The notes under the pieces are model-generated. The model did no database searches. It worked only from the letters and a program-made list of their open reading frames with translations, and had not been told where the DNA came from. Positions 17,333-26,900 of a DNA stretch of 64,000 nucleotides are shown piece by piece. The first letter of the stretch is position 1. Every line of letters begins with the position of its first letter. This DNA comes from an uncultured Lachnospiraceae bacterium (lineage in GTDB: Bacteria; Bacillota; Clostridia; Lachnospirales; Lachnospiraceae), in NCBI GenBank assembly GCA_910586355.1, contig CAJUHJ010000015.1, positions 1 to 64,000 on the forward strand, written 5' to 3'. A program made the translations under genes and the position numbers.

Positions 17333-17557
17333 TTAGCAGAAGCTATTGCCGCATCCGCCGCAGCAAAGCAGTAATAAGATAATCCAGATACAGCTGTTGC
17401 CGCCTTCGCAGCCGTTGCCGCATCCATTGCCGCATCCGCCGCCGAAGAATCCGCCGCCGTTACCATTGCATAAGCACAACAGAACGATAATCCAAAGAAT
17501 AGAACCACATCCTCCATCATTGCTGCATCCACAGTTTGTTGCTGCTAAATCACTCAT
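17333..17557 (-). CDS. Small Cys/Gly-rich 'chorion class high-cysteine protein 13'-like protein
   Basis: A 74-aa protein beginning MSDLAATNCGCSNDGGC. It alternates two hydrophobic blocks (ILWIIVLLCLC and CIWIILLLLCCGG) with Cys/Gly/Asn-rich stretches (GGGCGNGCGNGCEGG), a two-module repeat layout. I recognise the pattern from Lachnospiraceae proteins often named after insect chorion proteins purely on composition; no function is established. GGAGG lies 8 nt before the ATG at 17557, and a terminator follows, so it is a genuine monocistronic gene. The hydrophobic blocks may be membrane-active; Cys spacing could bind metal or form disulfides. Divergent from icd. Confidence 0.8.
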   Translation of the reverse strand: MSDLAATNCGCSNDGGCGSILWIIVLLCLCNGNGGGFFGGGCGNGCGNGCEGGNSCIWIILLLLCCGGCGNSFC

Positions 17558-17652
17558 ATTGAGTACCTCCATTTATTGATTGATTACAATTCATCATATG
17601 TCGACAGCTTGTAAGTGTTTCCAGTGGACAAAATGAAAAATAAAATTATTTC

Positions 17653-17683
17653 TTGACACCTCCTAAATGACTGTTATTATAAA
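17653..17683 (+). promoter_or_regulatory. Promoter of icd
   Basis: A perfect TTGACA at 17653-17658 with TATTAT 16 nt downstream (or TATAAA 19 nt downstream), about 50 nt before the icd ATG. Confidence 0.6.
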
Positions 17684-17731
17684 ATAAGAAACTTTTCAGA
17701 TATGACTTTTATTTTCAGGAGGACAAAGAAT

Positions 17732-18940
17732 ATGGATAAAATTCAAATGACAACACCGTTAGTAGAGATGGATGGAGATGAAATGACCCGGATTCTATGG
17801 TCTATGATTAAAGAAGAACTTCTGCTTCCATTTATTGATTTAAAAACGGAATACTATGACTTAGGATTAGAGCACAGAAACGAAACAGATGATCAAGTCA
17901 CCGCAGATTCCGCCAATGCCACAAAAAAATACGGCGTCGCAGTAAAATGTGCGACCATTACGCCCAATGCTGCACGAATGGATGAATACCACCTGAAAGA
18001 AATGTGGAAAAGCCCAAACGGAACGATACGCGCAATGTTAGACGGCACCGTATTTCGTGCGCCGATTATTGTAAAAGGCATTGAGCCCTGTGTAAAAAAC
18101 TGGAAAAAACCGATTACAATTGCAAGACATGCTTATGGGGACGTTTACAAAGCCTCTGAATTAAAAATTAAAGGCGCTGGAAAAGTCGAACTTGTCTATA
18201 CGGCAGAAGACGGAAGCGAAACCAGGGAATTGATTCACAATTTTACAAATGCCGGTGTTGTACAAGGACAGCATAACTTAAACAGCTCGATTGAAAGTTT
18301 TGCAAGGAGCTGTTTTACATATGCCCTAGACGTTGGACAAGACTTATGGTTTGCAACCAAAGACACGATTTCCAAAAAATACGACCACACATTTAAAGAT
18401 ATATTCCAGGAAATTTTTGATGCTGAATATAAAGACGCCTTTGAAAAAGCTGGTATCACCTACTTCTATACGCTGATTGACGACGCCGTAGCACGCGTTA
18501 TGAAATCAGAAGGCGGTTATATTTGGGCATGCAAAAATTATGACGGAGACGTTATGAGCGACATGATTTCTTCTGCGTTCGGCTCTCTTGCCATGATGAC
18601 TTCCGTATTGGTATCTCCAAGCGGCTACTACGAATATGAAGCAGCCCACGGAACCGTCCAAAGACATTATTACAAGCATTTAAACGGCGAAGAAACTTCC
18701 ACAAACTCTGTCGCTACCATTTTTGCATGGAGCGGCGCTCTGAGAAAACGCGGAGAAATCGACAACAACCAGCTTCTTATGGATTTCGCAGACAAATTAG
18801 AATCCGCATGTATTCAAACAATTGAAGACGGAAAAATGACAAAAGATTTGGCTTTGATTACGTCAATTTCAAATCCAACCGTATTAAACAGCCAGGACTT
18901 TATTCGTGCCATCCGTCAAAAACTTGAGGAACTTTTATGA
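17732..18940 (+). CDS. icd: NADP-dependent isocitrate dehydrogenase (eukaryote-like subfamily II)
   Basis: A 402-aa homodimeric enzyme oxidising isocitrate to 2-oxoglutarate with NADP. MDGDEMTRILW at the N-terminus, SPNGTIRAMLDGTVFRAPI (substrate loop), KNYDGDVMSD (metal-binding Asp) and YEAAHGTVQRHY (cofactor loop) match the subfamily II type found in eukaryotes and some anaerobes rather than the E. coli type. The ATG at 17732 has AGGAGG 9 nt upstream. In an anaerobe it supplies 2-oxoglutarate for glutamate. Its stop overlaps the next start as ATGA. Confidence 0.95.
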   Translation: MDKIQMTTPLVEMDGDEMTRILWSMIKEELLLPFIDLKTEYYDLGLEHRNETDDQVTADSANATKKYGVAVKCATITPNAARMDEYHLKEMWKSPNGTIRAMLDGTVFRAPIIVKGIEPCVKNWKKPITIARHAYGDVYKASELKIKGAGKVELVYTAEDGSETRELIHNFTNAGVVQGQHNLNSSIESFARSCFTYALDVGQDLWFATKDTISKKYDHTFKDIFQEIFDAEYKDAFEKAGITYFYTLIDDAVARVMKSEGGYIWACKNYDGDVMSDMISSAFGSLAMMTSVLVSPSGYYEYEAAHGTVQRHYYKHLNGEETSTNSVATIFAWSGALRKRGEIDNNQLLMDFADKLESACIQTIEDGKMTKDLALITSISNPTVLNSQDFIRAIRQKLEELL

Positions 18941-20856
18941 TATTAGATTGTCAAAACATTTCAAAATCATTTGGGACAGATGAAATATTAAAAAATGTTT
19001 CCTTTCATATTAATGATAATGAAAAAGCCGCTATTGTCGGCATTAACGGCGCTGGAAAATCTACCCTGCTGAAAATTATCATGCAGCAGCTTACCGCAGA
19101 CGATGGAAACATCATTCTGTCTAAAAATAAAACCGTTGGCTACCTGGCTCAATATCAGGATGTTTCCGGAACAAACACCATTTACGAAGAAGTGTTGTCT
19201 TCAAAATCAGATCTTATCCAAATGGAAGCGCAGCTTCGCGAAATGGAAGAAAAGATGCCTTCTTTAAAGGAAAAAGAACTAGAACAGCATTTAGAAAAAT
19301 ATAACAAACTGCACCATACATTTGAGCTGCGGGACGGCTATGCCTTCCGCAGCGAAGTAACCGGCGTGATTCGCGGGCTTGGCTTTTCACAAGAAGATAT
19401 GTCACGTCCGGTCCAAAAACTCTCCGGCGGCCAGAAAACAAGAGTATTCCTTGGCAAATTGCTCGCCTCTAAACCGGATTTTCTGATTTTAGACGAGCCC
19501 ACGAACCATTTAGACATGTCCTCGATTACATGGCTTGAAACATTCCTCTCCAACTACAAAGGAGCTGTCCTGATTGTCAGCCATGACCGCTATTTTTTGG
19601 ACAAAATTGTAACAAAAGTGATTGAAATCAGCTGCCATAAAGCCAGTGTATACCTTGGCAATTATTCTGACTATGCTGTGAAAAAAGCGGCCGTCAGAGA
19701 AGCTGAACTAAAAGCATGGTATAACCAGCAGCAGGAAATCAAACACCAGGAAGCCGTAATAACCAAATTAAGATCCTTTAACCGCGAAAAATCCATAAAA
19801 CGTGCGGAAAGCCGCGAAAAACTTTTAGATAAAATAGAACGTCTCGAAAAACCCATGGAAGAACATACAGACATGAAAATTCGCTTAGATCCAAGTATTA
19901 CAAGCGGAAACGACGTCCTCACCGTAGAATCCCTTTCTAAGTCTTTTGGGAATCATCTGCTTTTTTCCGATATTTCTTTTGAAATCAAACGCGGGGAACG
20001 GGTTGCATTAATCGGAGACAATGGTACTGGAAAAACAACGATTTTAAAAATCATCAATGAACTGCTTCCATTTGACTTCGGCCAAATCACGTTGGGTGTA
20101 AACGTAAATATTGGTTACTACGATCAGGAACACCATCTGCTTGGTGAAGACAACACATTATTTGAAGAAATCTCAAACGCCAATCCGGCCTTAACCAATA
20201 CGCAGATACGTACTCTTTTGGCTTCATTCCTTTTTACAGACGACGACGTATTCAAACGGATTAAAGACATCAGCGGCGGTGAAAAAGGCAGATTATCCCT
20301 TGCCAAATTAATGCTCTCTAAATCAAATTTTCTGATATTAGACGAACCGACAAACCACTTAGACATCACCTCCAAAGAAATCTTAGAATCTGCACTAAAC
20401 CAATACAGCGGAACAGTCCTGTTTGTATCCCATGACCGCTATTTTATCAACAAAACAGCAACCAGGATTTTAGATTTAACGAAAAAAACACTCGTCAATT
20501 ATATCGGAAATTATGACTACTATCTTGAAAAGCATGATGTTTTAATGCAGCATATGAAAACTGCTGATAGTACAGAAAATTCTTCCCCCAAAAATGAAAC
20601 TGCCAAATTAAACTGGAAACAAAAAAAAGAAGAGCAGGCAAATATTCGAAAAAAGGCGGCAAAACTAAAAAGAACGGAAGAGGAAATTGGTGAAACGGAA
20701 ACTAAGATAAAAGAACTCGAAGAAGCATTAAATTTACCAGAAAATGCTACCAATTCTTCAAAATTAAACGAAATACACAAAGAAATGACGGAATTATCCT
20801 CCGAGCTTGAGAAACTCTATGAAATATGGGAAAACCTTGCAGAAGATAATTCCTAA
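18937..20856 (+). CDS. ABC-F family ATPase (Uup/YdiF-like)
   Basis: A 639-aa soluble protein with two ATP-binding cassettes and no membrane domain. Walker A GINGAGKST and GDNGTGKTT, signature motifs LSGGQ and ISGGE, Walker B FLILDEPTNHLDM / FLILDEPTNHLDI; the linker between cassettes is charged (HQEAVITKLRSFNREKSIKRAESREK), and a Lys/Glu coiled coil closes the C-terminus (about 570-635). ABC-F proteins act at the ribosome, as translation factors or antibiotic-protection proteins. The C-terminal coiled coil suggests a housekeeping Uup/YdiF type rather than a resistance type, but this is an inference. Start overlaps the icd stop by ATGA, so it is translationally coupled. Confidence 0.92.
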   Translation: MILDCQNISKSFGTDEILKNVSFHINDNEKAAIVGINGAGKSTLLKIIMQQLTADDGNIILSKNKTVGYLAQYQDVSGTNTIYEEVLSSKSDLIQMEAQLREMEEKMPSLKEKELEQHLEKYNKLHHTFELRDGYAFRSEVTGVIRGLGFSQEDMSRPVQKLSGGQKTRVFLGKLLASKPDFLILDEPTNHLDMSSITWLETFLSNYKGAVLIVSHDRYFLDKIVTKVIEISCHKASVYLGNYSDYAVKKAAVREAELKAWYNQQQEIKHQEAVITKLRSFNREKSIKRAESREKLLDKIERLEKPMEEHTDMKIRLDPSITSGNDVLTVESLSKSFGNHLLFSDISFEIKRGERVALIGDNGTGKTTILKIINELLPFDFGQITLGVNVNIGYYDQEHHLLGEDNTLFEEISNANPALTNTQIRTLLASFLFTDDDVFKRIKDISGGEKGRLSLAKLMLSKSNFLILDEPTNHLDITSKEILESALNQYSGTVLFVSHDRYFINKTATRILDLTKKTLVNYIGNYDYYLEKHDVLMQHMKTADSTENSSPKNETAKLNWKQKKEEQANIRKKAAKLKRTEEEIGETETKIKELEEALNLPENATNSSKLNEIHKEMTELSSELEKLYEIWENLAEDNS

Positions 20857-20870
20857 ACTTTCCTACATGC

Positions 20871-20917
20871 AAAAATCCGGAAGGGCTCTTTTTATTTGAG
20901 TGCCTTCCGGATTTTTT
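20871..20917. terminator. Bidirectional terminator between the ABC-F gene and the GH110 gene
   Basis: AAAAATCCGGAAGG and CCTTCCGGATTTTT flank an 18-nt loop, with A runs on one side and T runs on the other, so it serves both convergent genes. Confidence 0.85.
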
Positions 20918-20920
20918 AAC

Positions 20921-23900
20921 CTATTTCACAGTTTTTATTTTCATTGTCTTTTTATAACCGACTGAACTCTTTAACAGTCTTTTATATGCTTTCTTTTTAC
21001 TCTTCGGAATCTTAATTACCGCTTTTTTGTTAATACCAGCGATAGCTTTCTTTCCTATTGTTTTGACTTTCTTTCCCTTTAACTGTATATTAGACAGTTT
21101 TCGGCAGTTTTGAAACGCATTTTTTCCGATTTTTTCTATATTCGCTCCCAGTGAAACATTTTTCAGCTTCTTACAGCCTTTGAACGCTTTGTTTCCAACA
21201 GCCGTAATCCGAAATTCTGTTCCGCCAATCGTAACTATATTTTTTACCTTTAGAGAAGAAATCTTTTTATTAGACGTACCTGTCAGCATAACCGTCGACG
21301 TGCCTGTAACCTTGTATTTCAAACGTTTAATCGTATAAGTCGTTCCCAGAGGTATAAAAACGCGAAAGCCCTTAGAAACAACTGCTGTATAATTGCCTTT
21401 TCCAGTAATTGATACAGTATAATTTCCAATATCCGCGCTTTCTTTGGGATAAACGACAATATAATCCGTTCCTTTTTTCAGCGTTTTATTTCCATCCATC
21501 AAACTTATTACCGGAGTAATCTGCCTGCCGTTCTCCCATGTGAATTCACTTTTCATTTTCACCATAGAAGCCGTCAGAGATTTTTTTCCAATAGAAAACT
21601 GTACAATCCTGCTTCCAGTATAATTTCCATTTTTCGCAGTAATTACCGCCTTTGCCTCTTTGCCCGCATTCGTATTATTCTGATAAGCCACATTGTATTC
21701 TGTCTGAGGCACTATTTTCCCCCGATACGTTACTGTAACAGTTGGCTGCTGCGGCTTTCCATTATAAACAAGGGATTTGGGATTTAATGTCACTATACAG
21801 TCTTTTAAATTGATTTTTACAGATTCCTGTTCTTTTTTTATCTCGAATTCTTTCGTCACTGTTCCTTTATATCCGCTTCCGACCGCTGTTATTGTTACCG
21901 TTGCCGTCCCTGGTTCTGTATTATTGGCGTACTCTGTCTCATATTCTGATTCCGGTACCACCTCACCCTCGTATTCCACAGTTACTTCGGGACACTGTGG
22001 CTTGCCATTATAAATACAGGTTTCGGGATTTAATGTTATCGTACAATCTTTTAAATCAACAGACTCCGATACCTGTTCTGTCTCAATTTCAAACTCTTTC
22101 GTTACCGTTCCTTTATATCCGCTTCCGACTGCTGTTATTGTCACTGTTGCCGTTCCTGGTTCTATATTATTGGCGTACTCTGTCTCATATTTTGATTCCG
22201 GTACCGTCTCACCCTCATATTCCACGGTTACTTCGGGACACTGAGGCCTGCCGTTATAAATACAGGATTTGGGATTTAATGTTATTGTACAATCTTTTAA
22301 ATCAACAGACTCCGATACCTGTTCTTCCTCAATTTCAAATTCTTTCGTTACCGTTCCTTTATATCCGCTTCCGACTGCTGTTATTGTCACTATTGCCGTT
22401 CCTGGTTCTATATTATTGGCGTACTCTGTCTCATATTCTGATTCCGATACCACCTCACCCTCGTATTCCACAGTTACTTCGGGACACTGTGGCTTGCCAT
22501 TATAAATACAGGTTTCGGGATTTAATGTTATCGTACAATCTTTTAAATCAACAGACTCCGATACCTGTTCTGCCTCAATTTCGAATTCTTTCGTTACTGT
22601 TCCTTTATATCCGCTTCCGACTGCTGTTATTGTTACCGTTGCCGTTCCTGGTTCTATATTGTTGGAATACTCTGTCCTGTATTTTGCTTTTGGAACCGTC
22701 TCACCCTCGTATTCCACGGTTACTTCGGGACACTGTGGCTTGCCGTTATAAATACAGGATTCGGGATTTAATGTTATTGTACAATCTTTCAAATTAATAG
22801 ACTCCGATACGATAACGCCTGCATTTTCCAATTCTGTTTTCAGCCGTTCATTAGCGGCGCCAATCTCATCCTGTGAAACCGCCTCTCCTCTTTTCGCACT
22901 CTCCCATAATGCTTCCGCCTCTGAAACCGCCTGTAAAACAGCCTGAACTTGTTGGGATGTACAAATCGTAAAATCAATTCCATTTGCCTGAATAAGCGAC
23001 CCTGCTAAATCCGATACGTCTGCCGATTGCTGCGGTTTATCTGCAAATGATAATGACAGCTTCATCTTTGCCCAGTCCGCATGGGCATCCCAATTATTAC
23101 TTTGTTGAATTACTTTTAATGTAACAACGTCAACGTCTGTAAGATCCAGTAAAATTTCTTTTTGCGGCGTTGAACCATTCATTACGCCGCTTGAAAACAG
23201 CGCTGTTCCATCCTCTGCTAATACAGAAAATTCCAGTGCAGCATGTTCGCTGCCATGTTTTTCATAATCTACTCCTACCGCGCCATGAAGAACTTTGGAA
23301 TCGAAAGCGCTTATATCATAAGTTATTTCAGAATTTGCATGTGTGCCAATTCCTTTTTCATAAACAACAGGATTCCCATCCGCTCCGGTAAGACGGATTG
23401 ATTTTCCTGACGAAGCTTTATCCCGCATGATAGAACCATATCCAACAGTCGAATCCGGCTCATATCCTAAGTCTGACAAATAAACTTCTTTCTCACAAAT
23501 CATACGATAGTTTTTCGTTTCTTTTCCATCAAACGACGTCACCTGAACGAATATATCCAAACTTCCCTCATATAAATTAATCTCTTTCTCAACGCTGCCC
23601 TGCTGCGTCTTACGTTGTGTATTCGTCTGTAAATTTACAATTGCCCGGCTATCTTCTGCAACAGCCTCAACCGTCAACTGCTCTTCGCTTGGAACCCATG
23701 AAACTGCCCCATCCTTCATAGCGCCAAAAACACTCTTGCCATTGATAGACAAATCTAAAAGCTCTGCATTAGAAACATCAGGAACAATTAACAGAACTGT
23801 ATACTCCAGACGCGTCCCGTCAGATGCCTTTGAAATGATACGAATCTCATTACCCCCAGGTATTAAATCGTCAATTTCTATATTCGTTCCTTGTATAACC

Positions 23901-26900
23901 CTGTCGCCTGACAAGATACAGACATCTGCCGCATTTCCTTTCTCCACCTCTATCTGCGCTGTAACGCTTCCTTCATCTAAGGTTTTTATCATACGATTCC
24001 CCTCATGGTTGAAATCCTCCAGAGAAACATGATCCACCTTAATACCTGCCAGTTTCGCATCGGTAGAAGCAGCATGATTGATATGTACCATATACTGTTT
24101 TACTGTAATTCCATCTTTTGCCACTGCCCGTATATAATAGGAATTGATACCATTTACCAGACGAAGTCTTGCCGTTAAGACGTCTCCACTTCCTGTCAGC
24201 GCTATTTCCTTACGCCCAAATCCACCTAAAAGCTCAACTTTTCCAAGCCGCTCGTCTGACATTATCTCTAATTCTACTTCCGGCATGCTGCCGTCTGCGT
24301 TTAAAAACCAACTGTCTTCTGACAGCAAATCCGGTTCAAAAGATAAACTCTCTATGGAAATTCCTTCCAGTTTAGCATAATTATCCTCTACTGCATGTGG
24401 GTGGATAAGGAATATCTCTTCGCCACATGCTATACGAATTTCCTCCTGGTTTTCTATGTTTACAACAGCAGGGCTTAATACAGAATCGCCATTTATTGTT
24501 ACTTCGCCGGCAATCGTCTGGTATCCTATCACTGCTTTCGTAAGTTCCGCCGGAAAATATACGTCAAATTCTTTCTGTGTCTGTCCCAACTGATACAAAA
24601 CATTGCCATTAAACGTTAATTCCGTAATTGCATCTCCATTTTCCGAAGCGCTTACCGCTGCTGTCTGACTGCATACAGGTTCCCCTACACAGCCCATTTC
24701 GTCCACAGGATAAACCGTACATGTCAAAGTACCGACACCCATGACTGCAGCAGATGGTGATTCGCTTATTGTTTCCCAAATTTCTAAGTTTTCGTCCACA
24801 CAAGTAAATCGATATAAAGATGTACCCTGCGCGTCTCCATCATCATCTTGAAAATCAAATGTTACATTTACATTTTCTCCCACCTGATAAGAAGTTTTAT
24901 CCAATGACACATTCTCTGCAGTCGGGAGCTGATTATCAAATTGGCAGAAAGGAATTGCTTTTTGAGCGCATAACTCATCATAGGAAATGTCGCCGGAACC
25001 TATATGAAGCTCTGAAAACACCAAATCTTTTTCTCTAATATTTGTCACCCAACCGGCAAATCCTACTTGAAAATCCTGCCCGAAATTCATATCGGATATA
25101 TCTGTAAGATGCGTCCATTCTGCCGTCCCATCTAATTTATAGTCAACCGAAATACTGCTTCCCTTTTTGCAAAAACCGAAGGTTGCTTTTGTAACTTGAT
25201 TATTCGCTTCGTTACTCTCTCCCGTCTCTGTGGCATGGGCATTTGTTTCTTTCACCACAGCAATACCGTTCATATGCGATTTCTTCCCTACTGTCACGTA
25301 ATTATCATCATCTTTGTAAAGAATGAAAGACGCTGTATCCCACTGTCCTGATTCTTTCACCGGAAGCCTGTCTATTGTAAGCGCCATTCGCAAATTATCC
25401 TTATCCGCATTTTGGGGAATTTTATACAAGAACAGGTTTTTCACAGTGTTTGTTCCTTCATACAAATCTCCCCGTTCCATATCAACCGTCACCTGATTTT
25501 TTTCCAACTGGTACTTTGGGGCATTTTCCCTTGTAACCGTTAATAACGGATTCCTTCCTACCACTTTGGGAATGGCAAGTATCACTGCTTTTTTATCCGA
25601 TTTTTCTCCCACGGAAGCTTTTACCCAGACCACTCCGTTTCTGTTTGCGGTCAATGTGCCGTTCTCATCTATCTGCGCTGCATCTGTTTCCTCTCCGGTC
25701 AAAAAATCTTTTACAGACCAGTCAACCGCCTCGCTTTGCGAACCAGCGACAGTAAATGTATGGGTAGCGCCCACACTATTTAAAATAATATTATCATCTC
25801 CGGAAATTTCCACATCTTCCTGCGATGCCTGACTGGCTAAAACTGTCACTGTTATCCTATTTGACCGCACAATTGTATCATTCCATTCATAGTAAGCCAA
25901 AATCTCTGCGGTTCCTTCTTTCACTGCAGTATAGCGTCCAGAATGATCCACATAGACAATCCCAGGATCCGTACTTGCATAACAAATCTTTCCTACTGGC
26001 GCCGACGCCTCCTGCCCGCGGTCAGAAACAACCGCTATATCAGAATCACGATTTGTCAAATTCCCTTCCTGCATTCCACTTAAAACTGCATAACGTTTCA
26101 AACCGTCATCGTATGTATTGCCTTCCAAAACAACATTTTTACATTTTGTAAACTCATAAACATTATCCGTAGCGCCGTTATTTACGTCTCCATCCGCTTC
26201 TGTCTGCAAACTTCCTGTTTCTCCAATTCCTAATTGTGTATTGGATGCAGAAATTTCCAGTGAAATATCGGGATTCGTCCTGACAATCGTATTATTGCGG
26301 ATGGTTAAGTTTTCCACGCTCTCCGCCTTCACAACAGTATCCACATCCATATGGAACGTATTGCCTTCAATCAAAATATTTTTATGGATTGGATTGTCCT
26401 CGGATGGCAGTCCTCCGCCTTTTGTCACTGGATGGACATAAACGGCCGGCGCATATTCCCAAGACGTCCTTCCGATTGTCTTTACATAAAACGTATTATT
26501 ACGGATTGTCATATCCCTAATAGGCCCGGATTCATACCACTCGTTGGAATCATTTGACAAAAATATCGTAGCCATCGACATATTTAAAAATGTGTTGTCT
26601 TCAATCACAACAGGATTCCTGGTTGTACAAAGAATTCCTCGGGTTGGAACATTTTTAAAAGTACAGCCCCGAATTTCAACTGACGGCGCAAACGTAACAT
26701 TTTCTGCCACATATTTTGGCTCATTTCCTATCTTATCACTCAGATTCTCCGGCAGTTCCTCCGTAAAGCGAATCTCCATGGTACGCAGATCGTTACCAGA
26801 CTCTCCAGGATTTGAAATCACTTCTTCTACGGTATAAAGCGTCTCACTGTCTGTTGATTCTAAGGTATCCCTTGTAAAAAACGCTACTTTATCCCCTGCA

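Noticed and set aside
17573..17660. Promoter of the Cys/Gly-rich mini-protein
   Set aside because: No -35/-10 pair with reasonable spacing could be found by eye on the minus strand.
21892..22797. Long plus-strand open frame of 301 codons opposite the GH110 repeats
   Set aside because: It is the antisense of the 246-bp repeats; its own repeats mirror theirs, it lacks a ribosome site and has a Pro/Leu-rich shadow composition.
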